Source: DYKG01 sp964596185
Lineage (GTDB): Bacteria > Muiribacteriota > Ozemobacteria > Ozemobacterales > Ozemobacteraceae
NCBI GenBank assembly: GCA_964596185.1
Contig: CAZQUE010000014.1
Location: 1 to 64,000 of the forward strand
Length of the DNA: 64,000 nt
Direction of reading: 5' to 3'
The notes under the pieces were generated by a model, which had not been told where the DNA came from, made no database searches, and was given only the letters and a program-made list of their open reading frames with translations. The stretch's first letter is position 1. Each line of letters starts with the position of its first letter. Of this stretch, positions 25,809-34,900 are shown one piece after another. A program made the position numbers and the translations under genes.

Positions 25809-26482
25809 CAGCTTTGATCTAATAGTATTTGAATGATGATTTCCGGGTTGATTTCTTTGCTGGCTTTGATCAGGTCAGCAGATTGATTCTCGCCGGAAAA
25901 AATTGCTTCGATAATTATTTCCGTTTTATCTGAATCGCAGCTTTGTCTGCTTAGAACCTGATGAGTTTCGGTAAGGCTGTCAATTTTTTCCATGAGCTTA
26001 AGATTTATTTCATCATTATTTGGGATGATTGCCTTAATCATCGATATCCCAGAGCTGTTGCTCTGGCTGAAAAATCTTTCCAGAAATACGGAAAACATGA
26101 TGAACAGACCGGTCGCTCCGGCAGCAATTGCCAGATATCCGCTGCCACAGGCCATGCCAACCGAAATCGCCATGAAAAGGTAGGCTAACTCATTGCTGCT
26201 TTTTATTGCAGTTCTGAACCTTATCAGGCTCAAAGCTCCGATTGCTCCGAAAGCACGGGCAAGGCTGTTGCCAATTACTGCCATAATCAAGCTTACAACC
26301 GTGGCCAAAAGAACCATGGTTCGATAATGTTTAGGATCGGCGGCCTGGTGGCGGGCGGCTTTCTTCAGGACCAGGCTCAGAATTAATGAGAGAATGAAGG
26401 CCGTTACCATTCCTGCAAATACATCGGTGGCGCTAAGATCGATCATTTTTAATAAGGGCTGTGAAAGCTGTTTTTCTGGCAA
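25808..26482 (-). CDS. DUF4956 membrane protein
   Basis: 224 residues from a TTG start with AGGAG about 8 bases upstream. About four membrane helices occupy residues 20-140, with the family hallmark ARAFGAIGALSLIRFRTAIK and SNELAYLFMAISVGMACGSG, followed by a soluble C-terminal domain. It is the first gene of the DUF4956-CotH-VTC operon. The function is unknown; a membrane partner for the VTC protein is a reasonable guess. Confidence 0.88.
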   Translation of the reverse strand: MPEKQLSQPLLKMIDLSATDVFAGMVTAFILSLILSLVLKKAARHQAADPKHYRTMVLLATVVSLIMAVIGNSLARAFGAIGALSLIRFRTAIKSSNELAYLFMAISVGMACGSGYLAIAAGATGLFIMFSVFLERFFSQSNSSGISMIKAIIPNNDEINLKLMEKIDSLTETHQVLSRQSCDSDKTEIIIEAIFSGENQSADLIKASKEINPEIIIQILLDQS

Positions 26483-26516
26483 AATGAGGCTCCTGAAAGT
26501 TATTCAACTCAGATGA

Positions 26517-26522
26517 ATTATA
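26517..26522 (-). promoter_or_regulatory. Likely -10 box for the DUF4956-CotH-VTC operon
   Basis: A perfect TATAAT on the minus strand, 35 bases before the TTG start. The matching -35 is poor. It faces the plus-strand extended -10 at 26604. Confidence 0.4.
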
Positions 26523-26603
26523 ATCCCTGTGCTGGAAAATTTACAGATGCTTTTTCAAAAAATTGATTGCCTGTTAGTTTTACCTTATTCTCTGCTGAAA
26601 AAG

Positions 26604-26614
26604 TATGCTAGAAT
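26604..26614 (+). promoter_or_regulatory. Extended -10 promoter for the secreted/pilin operon
   Basis: TATGCTAGAAT contains TGn plus TAGAAT. The hexamer ends 6 bases before the ATG at 26621, and there is no ribosome-binding site in between, so transcription may start at or next to the start codon. No good -35 is visible, as is common for extended -10 promoters. Confidence 0.5.
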
Positions 26615-26620
26615 AGAATT

Positions 26621-27340
26621 ATGAAACACTTGAGAACTCTTCTGGCCTTGCTTGTTTTGCTCGTTTTGATGAGTAATTGTCCTGCCAAGGGATGTAGCCT
26701 GGCAATTCACGACTGGAAACTGGTATTTTTTGTTAAAATTCCGGTTACAGCTCCGGTTTTTCCATTGGCCGAAGTCAATTTCTTAAATGCCAATTTTAAG
26801 AAACCGCCGGTTGATTCCGTTTACTGGTTATCAGGCCATAATTGGGTCTCATATTCCTTGTCCGGTTTTATTAAGGCTTTGCCGGGCTGGCCATCGAAGT
26901 TGACCTGGAACCTTGTCGATCGATCCAGTTCTGTTTTGAAAATGGGCCAGGATTTTCTTGCCAAAGGCCAGAATAATCTCATTCTTGGCAGTGACAAGAA
27001 TTTTCTGAAAGTCGCATTCTTCAGCGATGCCAATTCGGATTACAATTGCCATCAGCTGGTGATTATGCAAAATAGCAGAATCAGAGGGGTTCATGTCGAC
27101 AAGGAAAAACCATGGGCCCAGGAATTGAACGGCATGTCCTGGGTGTCGCTGATCTTTTTTCAATTGCCTTACCCGGATCGGGTTCTTTCTCTTTCTGTGT
27201 TTCCCCATAATTTTACCAGAATCAGTCTTTTCGAAGATCATGATTATGTTGAATCCTTATTGTCTCAAAAGCTGTTAAGACGTAGACCTGATCTTGAGGT
27301 TGATCCATTCGTGTTTGATTTTCCGGAGTTACCAGATTAA
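26621..27340 (+). CDS. Unknown secreted protein, first gene of the pilin operon
   Basis: Family not recognised. 239 residues: a hydrophobic signal segment (LLALLVLLVLMSNC) that may be a lipoprotein signal with Cys at about 20 or 25, then a mixed, Phe/Trp-rich domain with SGHNWVSYSLSGF, LGSDKNFLKVAFFSDAN and a C-terminal acidic tail. Its stop overlaps the next start (TAATG). Being first in the operon with OmpH-like and pilin-like proteins suggests an envelope role, which is inference. Confidence 0.65.
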   Translation: MKHLRTLLALLVLLVLMSNCPAKGCSLAIHDWKLVFFVKIPVTAPVFPLAEVNFLNANFKKPPVDSVYWLSGHNWVSYSLSGFIKALPGWPSKLTWNLVDRSSSVLKMGQDFLAKGQNNLILGSDKNFLKVAFFSDANSDYNCHQLVIMQNSRIRGVHVDKEKPWAQELNGMSWVSLIFFQLPYPDRVLSLSVFPHNFTRISLFEDHDYVESLLSQKLLRRRPDLEVDPFVFDFPELPD

Positions 27341-27996
27341 TGTGTAAAAAAATTTTTCACCTGTTAACATTTTTTGCTCTTGTGGCTTCTTCGTCTTTGT
27401 TGGCGCAAAGCTTCAGTTCTGCTGATTTTGAACGTTTGATCAACAAACACCCGATGATGAAAAACTATGACCCTGAATCGGGCCGGTTTAAAAACACGCC
27501 AAGTCAGGTAGTTCCAGTTGAATCTGTTCGAAATCAGATCGCTTCCGCTCAGCAGGAGATAGAAACTTTCGGTCGACAGCGTGAAGAAATCCTCGCCAGT
27601 TCGTTGAACTCGGAAAATGCCGATGAAAACAAGGTCTGGGAAGAACTTTCATCGCTAAATGAAGAGATTTTCAAAAGAAAGCGGTTGTTGCTCGATCTTG
27701 GCGAACTTGAGGCTGCTAACGGCATACCGCCGGTATCAAGAGTTCTTTCTATTGCCCGTTCAATGATTCTTGATGTTAGAGAAGAGTTTCAAGATTCAGA
27801 CGTGGTTCTGAATACTCTTCCAAGGTATTTTGCAGCTCCGCCTCAATTTATGCGCAACCCTTTGCAGGAATTTTTCTTTAACCCTGACAGTAAAATTACA
27901 TTGCTAAAATATCTTCGCGAAAACCACAGGGTTGGGTTGCTGTTTCCGGCCGTTGTTCAGCCAATCCTTATCGGGGAAAGGAAAAAAACTAAATGA
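27340..27996 (+). CDS. OmpH/Skp-like periplasmic protein, paralogue 1
   Basis: 218 residues with a signal peptide ending near LLAQ. After it comes FERLINKHPMMKNYDPESGR, a version of the His-Pro motif shared with the genes at 27993 and 30894, then a charged helical region (about 60-130) likely to form a coiled coil. OmpH/Skp proteins hold unfolded outer-membrane or secreted proteins in the periplasm. This copy is the shortest and lacks the IxKVDL strand of its two relatives. Translation is coupled on both sides (TAATG and ATGA overlaps). Confidence 0.6.
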   Translation: MCKKIFHLLTFFALVASSSLLAQSFSSADFERLINKHPMMKNYDPESGRFKNTPSQVVPVESVRNQIASAQQEIETFGRQREEILASSLNSENADENKVWEELSSLNEEIFKRKRLLLDLGELEAANGIPPVSRVLSIARSMILDVREEFQDSDVVLNTLPRYFAAPPQFMRNPLQEFFFNPDSKITLLKYLRENHRVGLLFPAVVQPILIGERKKTK

Positions 27997-28934
27997 ATTT
28001 TGGAAAAAGACTGTTTTTGTCGATGATTGTCTTTGTTTTGTTAAACTGCTCATCGGCTTTTGCTGAAATTCGTATTGCTAAGGTCGACCTGGGGTTGGTT
28101 GCAAGTGTTCATCCGCAAATGGCCCTGTTCGATTTTGACCGGATGGGTTTTTACAAAGTTGCTCCAGGTTTGACGCAAGTTCAGTTCGAGACAGAAGTTA
28201 ACAAGCTCAGATCAAGTGCGCCAACCCAGGACTGGACAAAAATGTCGGCCAAACTCAGAGCGAATATCGAAGCTCTTGAAAAGCAGAAAGCTGGCCTGCT
28301 CGAACGTTTGAACGGTGCAGATATGAACACCGGCAAACAGGTCGAGAAAAAGCTTGAAGAAATCGCCAGAGAAGAAGAGAAAATACGTGGGCAGCTTTAC
28401 GATATCGAATATCAGCAAAATTGTCCTGATCTGACTTCCCCGGATGAGACCAGAAAAACTCTAAACGCCATTGAGAGCGAGTTGATGCTTGAATTAAAGG
28501 CTTTGGCAGATGAAATGAAATATGATCTGGTGCTTAATTCTTCTATAACCGTGCCGTTTAACTACCCACAACGCTATAAATCCGGTTCCCAATACGGCCT
28601 CGGAATCCCAGGAATCGATTTCAGCCTTTTTTACTCGTTTCTGGCAAATCGCGAGCACGTGTTGGATTCAGATGAAAACCCAAATTCCAGGAATCTGATC
28701 AACTGGCTTGAGTTGGTCAGATATCCGGATGCCATGAATCTTTTGCCTTTGAAGCCTTACCCGGTAGTTCTTAAGGGCGGCGATGACATTTCATCGGCCC
28801 TTGTTGAAAGAATTTATAAAAAACATCAGGTTTCCGCGAAGGTAATCGAGTCGGTTCATTCAATCCTGGCAATTGTGAAAGATCATGACAGGAGATTTGA
28901 CTCTGACCTCGAAAGTCTGGTCGTCCCCAAGTAG
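27993..28934 (+). CDS. OmpH/Skp-like periplasmic protein, paralogue 2
   Basis: 313 residues; the signal peptide ends near SSAFA. The start of the mature part, IRIAKVDLGLVASVHPQM, matches the OmpH pattern of an N-terminal strand before a long coiled coil, and resembles the third copy (IGKVDLKALVLLHPGM). Glu/Lys-rich helices span about 75-145, then EMKYDLVLNSSITV, which is the usual strand after the OmpH coiled coil. A further domain of about 130 residues follows and is not recognised. The ATGA overlap with paralogue 1 indicates coupling. Confidence 0.65.
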   Translation: MNFGKRLFLSMIVFVLLNCSSAFAEIRIAKVDLGLVASVHPQMALFDFDRMGFYKVAPGLTQVQFETEVNKLRSSAPTQDWTKMSAKLRANIEALEKQKAGLLERLNGADMNTGKQVEKKLEEIAREEEKIRGQLYDIEYQQNCPDLTSPDETRKTLNAIESELMLELKALADEMKYDLVLNSSITVPFNYPQRYKSGSQYGLGIPGIDFSLFYSFLANREHVLDSDENPNSRNLINWLELVRYPDAMNLLPLKPYPVVLKGGDDISSALVERIYKKHQVSAKVIESVHSILAIVKDHDRRFDSDLESLVVPK

Positions 28935-28983
28935 GGTACAGACATTGGCATCAAATTTGCTTAACTATACTTAGGGAGATAAT

Positions 28984-29793
28984 ATGTACAATACCGGTAA
29001 ACGTTTCAAAGGATTTACACTCGTCGAAATTCTGATTGCGGCGAGCATTTTATCAATGTTCATTGCCGGCGTTTTCTCTTTTTATCGCATGGGTAGCCGC
29101 ATGTTCACAGCGGGATCCTGGCGGTTGCAAAAGCAGAAAGAAGCAGAACGTTTTCTGAATCTGCTCAAAGAAAGAATCGAACAGGCTTCCAATGCCTCCG
29201 GAATCAACCCAGCTGGAACTCCACAGGTGGTTGTATCCGATAGCACCTTTGTTACCGTCAAAAACAATACAGAAGTTGCAAGCCTGACTGCCGATACCAG
29301 GCTGTTGCTCTTCAGTGTTTGTAAACCGGACATGTCGGTTTTTGGCGCAAATGTCGGTCCTGGCACCGGCCCCGGTTTGATTATGTATCATTGTCTTCTC
29401 GCCCGACCCAACGAAAAAAATCTTTACACTCTATATTTGCATGCTGACACCACAAAAAATGCCCATAATGGTATAGATTATTTCAATTCTACTGCTGATT
29501 TTGAACCGGATTTAACCAAGTTCAGTTCGCCCCTTGGCAATTTCAATGCCGCTCCCGCCGACTTTTCGCTGATACGCGCACCCTATACCGCCAAATTAAG
29601 CGATGTGCTGACCGCAAGTTTCAGTGTTGAAATTGCCTCTGGAACCGATGGTATGACGGAAACAGAGAAAGTAATCGGTTTGAGCATTACCATGCAGCAC
29701 CCGAAATATCCCGGAACCACTGTGAATCAAGGAATCAAGGCAAAAATCGACTTCTCGGTCAAGGTAAATGAGCTCGATCTGGGAGGGTTTTAA
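28984..29793 (+). CDS. Prepilin-type minor pilin (PulJ/PilW-like)
   Basis: 269 residues with a classical type IV prepilin leader: KRFKGFTLVEILIAASIL, cut after Gly, with Glu5 of the mature protein present. The hydrophobic helix is followed by a large globular domain. The size suits a PulJ/PilW-type minor pilin of a type II secretion or type IV pilus tip complex. GGGAG lies 5 bases before the ATG. A TTGGCA/TATACT pair at 28945-28971 could be an internal promoter, but its spacer is only 15 bases. No secretin, ATPase or prepilin peptidase gene is in the window. Confidence 0.85.
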   Translation: MYNTGKRFKGFTLVEILIAASILSMFIAGVFSFYRMGSRMFTAGSWRLQKQKEAERFLNLLKERIEQASNASGINPAGTPQVVVSDSTFVTVKNNTEVASLTADTRLLLFSVCKPDMSVFGANVGPGTGPGLIMYHCLLARPNEKNLYTLYLHADTTKNAHNGIDYFNSTADFEPDLTKFSSPLGNFNAAPADFSLIRAPYTAKLSDVLTASFSVEIASGTDGMTETEKVIGLSITMQHPKYPGTTVNQGIKAKIDFSVKVNELDLGGF

Positions 29794-29794
29794 T

Positions 29795-30391
29795 ATGAGG
29801 AAAATTTTATCCAGATTGAATCGACGGCGTGCGATGAGTTTGACAGAAATTATTCTGGCGATGGCTTTGCTGGCTACCGCTTTTATTCCTATCATTGGAG
29901 TTATGGGCACGTCGATCAAGGCCACAGACAAAGACGATCGAACCATAAAAGCGGTTAACCTCTGTCAGGAAAAGCTAAATCAGGCTTTGCAGTTTCCCTT
30001 CGGCATACTCGAGCCCGCTGCCAACCAAAGCAAATCCTATGGTTCATCAGCACTCGAGACTTTAAAATCAAGCTCCGATGCGAATGGAATTATTCTTCGA
30101 GTTGGCCCGGATAGCATTCTTGATCCTGAAACTGGAAACAAATTTGAATTCAAGGCTGAGTTGACCGTGACTGATCGGCCAGGCTCATTTAAAGTCCCAA
30201 TGTATGACCCATTTGAAAAGGCAAACAATTCGGGAGATCCCTCGAAATGGGGCTGGAGTGAACAGGATAAGGCCTACGAAGGTATGATTTACGAATATTC
30301 CATGAAGATTACCTGGCAGGATAAAGGTGAAGATCGGGAAAAATTCTATACTCTCTCTACTTTCAAATCGAAAGTGAGGGATACCAAATGA
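29795..30391 (+). CDS. Prepilin-type minor pilin (PulI/PilV-like)
   Basis: 198 residues from the ATG at 29795, chosen because GGGAGGG lies just upstream and the previous gene stops one base before. The leader RRRAMSLTEIILAMALLA has Ala instead of Gly before the cut, with Glu5 kept. Ala at that place is tolerated by some prepilin peptidases. The rest is a soluble domain ending with EDREKFYTLSTFKSKV. Its end overlaps the next start as ATGA. Confidence 0.8.
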   Translation: MRKILSRLNRRRAMSLTEIILAMALLATAFIPIIGVMGTSIKATDKDDRTIKAVNLCQEKLNQALQFPFGILEPAANQSKSYGSSALETLKSSSDANGIILRVGPDSILDPETGNKFEFKAELTVTDRPGSFKVPMYDPFEKANNSGDPSKWGWSEQDKAYEGMIYEYSMKITWQDKGEDREKFYTLSTFKSKVRDTK

Positions 30392-30891
30392 AAAAGTTTA
30401 ACCGAAGAAAAGGCATGGCTTTGATTCTTGCTCTTGTTTTTGCCGTAGTTCTGCTGCAGATGGCAATTGCCTATAGCGGCATGACGCGCGGAACCAAAAA
30501 CCAGACGGTTCAGATCGATGAGAGAATCAAACTCGATTATCTTGCTCATGGCTTGACTGAGCTTGCGTTGCTGAAATTTCAGCTTTATCCGGGTGACTTT
30601 TACGCCTGCTGGGAAGCACACAAACTCGGTGATTCATCATATCTGCAGACTTTTACTACTTCAGCCAACACCAATGAATTCAGAATACTCAATTTTGACA
30701 AATCGGTTTCAAGTTTCAACGATCAGAAGATCAATGTTGTTCTGGCCAGCATGTCGATATTCACTGACAACAAGTGGAATACTGAAGCTCTTTTCATTCA
30801 GGCTGAAGCAAATTATCAGGATCAGTTTGGCCGAATCATTTCCAAAGACGCGATTAGAATAGTTTCCGTAGAAAGGATCACCAAGAACTAA
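30388..30891 (+). CDS. PilX/GspK-like minor pseudopilin
   Basis: 167 residues. The leader RRKGMALILALVFAVVLLQM is cut after Gly and lacks the Glu5 found in most pilins, as is typical for PilX/GspK tip subunits. The soluble part is short compared with GspK, so PilX is the closer parallel. Four-base overlap (ATGA) with the preceding pilin gene. Confidence 0.7.
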   Translation: MKKFNRRKGMALILALVFAVVLLQMAIAYSGMTRGTKNQTVQIDERIKLDYLAHGLTELALLKFQLYPGDFYACWEAHKLGDSSYLQTFTTSANTNEFRILNFDKSVSSFNDQKINVVLASMSIFTDNKWNTEALFIQAEANYQDQFGRIISKDAIRIVSVERITKN

Positions 30892-30893
30892 AC

Positions 30894-31871
30894 ATGGGTA
30901 AAGGGATGAACAGACAAAACAAAAAAATGGTGTTTTACCTGGTAATCGGCTTGCTACTGAGCCTGGGCTCATGCATTGAAAGCCATGCCGCCGCAAAAGT
31001 GCTGATCGGAAAAGTTGATCTCAAAGCATTGGTGCTTCTGCATCCTGGAATGCGCTCCTACAACCCCTATCTGCAGGCTTTTCGCGTCGACCCGGCAAAG
31101 GTTTCCGCCAGCGTCGCCAACCAGAAGTCAGAAGAGCAGCGCCGGGAAATCGATGAGCTTAATGCCCGAATCAGATTGCTTGAAGGTCGAATTCATGAGA
31201 CTCGCAGAAACTACAATCGTGAAATGGAAAGAATTGCCAAGCAATATCTCGACAAGATCGATACTTTGGCTACCGGGCCAAGAGCATTGAAAAGAAAAGA
31301 ATATGATATAGCCCAGAATCGCACTGATGCTTCTTTCAACGCCAAATTACAGTCTTACTCGGCCCAGCTTGAACAGGCCGAAGATCGCCGTAGTAAACTG
31401 GAAAAAGTGGCCTATCATGTCGGCTACACCGACCCTGAAGCTACACAGAAACAGTTCGCGGCAATAATCAACGAAATTCGCCAGTATACGCGACAAATAG
31501 CTACCAACAAGGGCATTGAAGTTGTACTGAACTCGAAAAGCCGCGAATTGAAAGCGACTCTTCAGGCACAATCGCAGGTTCTCGCCCCTGAGCTGAATTA
31601 TGATAAGCTGTTTGCAATTCCTTTCCCCAACGAAATTCGCAACGATTCCGCCGCTATAAATGGTTATTACCAAAACATCACCAGTCTCGCCGCCAATTGG
31701 CTGGCACATGGTACGAGTATTCTCGAACCATTCTCCACCCAAATGCTCGACAATGACATTTTTATCGGTGGCGTCGACTTGACCGTCGAAGTTCTCGCAG
31801 CTATTTTCCGTTCGTATAAAATCGACAATAATATCGGCAATGCCGTTATTCAGTCCATATATAGTAATTAA
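30894..31871 (+). CDS. OmpH/Skp-like periplasmic protein, paralogue 3
   Basis: 325 residues. The signal segment ends in LSLGSC or SHAA; the first could be a lipobox. The mature N-terminus KVLIGKVDLKALVLLHPGM aligns with paralogue 2, and RRxYNREMER- and Glu/Lys-rich stretches at about 80-165 form a long coiled coil, followed by GIEVVLNSKSREL, the usual OmpH strand. The C-terminal 90 residues are unrecognised but end in a helical tail. Placed between the PilX-like gene and the giant secreted protein, it is a plausible chaperone for the latter. Confidence 0.65.
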   Translation: MGKGMNRQNKKMVFYLVIGLLLSLGSCIESHAAAKVLIGKVDLKALVLLHPGMRSYNPYLQAFRVDPAKVSASVANQKSEEQRREIDELNARIRLLEGRIHETRRNYNREMERIAKQYLDKIDTLATGPRALKRKEYDIAQNRTDASFNAKLQSYSAQLEQAEDRRSKLEKVAYHVGYTDPEATQKQFAAIINEIRQYTRQIATNKGIEVVLNSKSRELKATLQAQSQVLAPELNYDKLFAIPFPNEIRNDSAAINGYYQNITSLAANWLAHGTSILEPFSTQMLDNDIFIGGVDLTVEVLAAIFRSYKIDNNIGNAVIQSIYSN

Positions 31872-31902
31872 TGCTTTTTCAGGTGTATGAAGGAGGGAGT
31901 AT

Positions 31903-34900
31903 ATGAGATCAGTCAGGCTTAAGAGGTTTATTCTGCTGCTATTGCTCGGCTTTGTCTGTGTTTCGGCCTTTGCGGCTTTGAAACCTGAATACCGCCGTAA
32001 TGGTGAGTGCTATCTGTTGATCGGTGAAGGGCCCGTTTCAATGCGTGGTATTTATCGTCTCAACAATCCCGAGGCCAACAAATATTTCGATCCGCCGAAG
32101 TATTTGTTCAAGCCTGACAGTTCAATCGGTTTTTCAGTCGACCTCGATCGTAAGATCTATACTTTCTCTGAAAAGGTCGTTCCCGGTTACGTTCTCCTGG
32201 GAGAACCCCTGAAACGCCAGGTTCTCGATTCGGGCAGCACTGACCTGGCCGACTACGGTTACCACCAGTATGTTCACTATGACCACCGTTCCTGGGGTAA
32301 GAACACCGATATTTATCGAACCGGTCCGGTTGGCCGCGGAATAAGAAGAAGCGGTGGCTCTACCTGGCCTTACTTCAAGTCAGCTGGTCCTGGTAAAGCT
32401 ATTGCTGCCCCCTCCGGAAACCCTCTTCCTGACGTGCCTTCTATCCCTCTGGGCATTTATTCCGGAAAAAGCTGGTATGAAATTCCCAATGGCGCATGGT
32501 TCTCGAGCTGGCGCACCAAACCTTGCCAATCGAGTCGCCCTGGGCCTGCCGGTTACTTTTACGTCGTTTATGGTGACAAGGTTGAAGGCCAACCCCATAA
32601 CTGGACTCTCTATACTTATACTCCAGACAACGTTGCCGCCGACGCGCCCAACTACACTTCAGCCGCCGGACAGGTCGTAGCGGTTTCCTATGATAAAAAA
32701 ATCAGCCGCCAGATCTTTGCAGGTTGTATCGATGGTTGTGGTGGTGCAAGTGGCTCGGGTGGCGGTGTTGCCGATCCGATGATCACTGACCTTGCTTTCA
32801 TGCCTCCGATCAAATCACAACCTTCGCGAACCTATTTCTACTCTCGCCCGGTAGGGGATATCAACTATACCGTTACCAAAAACAAAAATATTTATGCTCC
32901 ACCGAATCCAACCGGTAATCCGATTATCGGAACTCCTGCAAGTCAGGATACTTATTGGATCGGGGTTTCAATGCGTGACGTAAGTTCTGATTACGTTTAC
33001 TGTATCGGAACCAACGACATAAAAAACTGGTATAAACAAGCTACGACGTCAACTGCTCCAAGTATGAGTATCTCGGCAGTTGCGGTTTCGAACCAGTGGA
33101 ACCAGAAGGGTGGTATCATTTTTGCCTATGATAAACCCGCAAAAATGGTCTACAAATTCATCCGCTATGAAAATGATCCCAATGAACCGCCGATTTCAAA
33201 AACCAGATATGAAGGTATTGACGTTTCGGATCTGGTCAACTTGATTCAGGCCGAAGCGAACAGCGAAATCGACGATATCAAGGCCGATGGTTTCGGCAGT
33301 CTGTTCTTCGCGATGACCTATCCTTCAAAAAATGTCGCTACCTATGATCCTCGTAGCAACTTCAAGTTGAATGATACGATCAGACTATATTATGACCCAA
33401 ATCAGGATCCTGCAGAAACAGAATGGTCTGGATGGCTGATTTATCGGCAACAATATGGTAAAGCGGTTTTTGAACGCAGTATCTACAGCTCGACTCCCCA
33501 GGAAATCGGTCGCAAGGTTTTTGCCGAAAGATATTACAACCTTAATATCCGCATGGCACCAGAAGGTTTGGCCCAGCTCGCAATATCTGGCCCATTCCCA
33601 AATGGCAATGTTGAGCCTATTCTCGCTTCCTGGTCTGCCAAAATCGGTAATGGCGACGCTGTTTTGACGGCTTCAGATTTTTCTTACGGCAGCCTGGGCC
33701 TTTATTATGAATACAACTATGGTGATCCCGGCCGGGCAAAACTTGCAGTTATCAATGTGCCCACGCCACCAGAAGTCATAAGTCTTGCAGGTAAAAAATC
33801 GTTCCTGGATATCTGCGGTCCATACACAGACATTCCAATTTCGACTGACATTAACAGCACCATGCAAAATCAGAACCTGATCAAACCCGCACCAAGTATT
33901 CTTGACGGTGATCAGATCTATTATTTCATGGTTGAAAACTATCCGCTTACCACAGGGGCCTGGAACCCCAATGACCAGCCCGACTGGGACGGCGACAGCC
34001 GCCAGGGTGGTTTCATCACTTCGATCAGTGACACCAACTCCTCGACCAATGGTGGTAGCGTGGCTTATCGCTGGCGCACCTGGATGGTCGAAGACATGTT
34101 CCAAAGACCTGTATTCCCGCCAGAACCCTATCCGGCAACTCCGTCTCCGCGTGACGGTTCAGATACCGGCCAGGAAAATTTCACCTTCTTCTATACTCCG
34201 GTTGGTGGAAAATACATCATCACTTGCCAGGTTATATATGACTGGTATGATTACGATCTTTTGAACTTTGGTGATACTATCGATGACCTGCCGGCGATCT
34301 TCAGGCCTAATGTCAAGGCTGTGCCGGCTGCCGCCGGCGCATCGGTTCTGCAGTCTGCCTCAAGTCAGCTTTCCAGCATAATGACCACGAATCCTTTCAA
34401 ATTCATGCAGGCTTCGGCCACCCAGTATATCGATTACATCACTGAGAAAGTTGAAAGTGGTATTGACGATCCTTATTATGCCTGTTACCCGATCGTTGCT
34501 GCTGGTATCGCTACTCCGCCCACATATACCTACCAGTTTATCGCCAACATCGACAGATGCGATGGCTGGTTTCCAAATGACAAAGACGATGCCTCGCATT
34601 GGGTATTTCACGACAAAAACTGGCCGGAGGCCGATCATGGTCTTGAAGCCGGAAAACAGTATTTCTGGCGCACCTGTCTGGCCTCGCAGTCAGCGTTTTT
34701 TGCGGATATCAGCAAGACCACCGGCGCTGGTGTTCCGTATCGCAATTTCATTGTCGATATGATGCAGAATCCTCACAAAGATTCAAAGGGACGTAACAAT
34801 CCTCTTTTTGTTAATGATCGAGATAACATCAAATTTGACAACAAGGGCGATGACCTTCGCTGGCTTGAAAAAGACAACGCCGATAACGCCATCCGTTTGA

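Noticed and set aside
33673..34104. 143-residue minus-strand open frame inside the giant secreted protein gene
   Set aside because: Antisense shadow; the plus frame is continuous over 4.8 kb with signal peptide and ribosome site.
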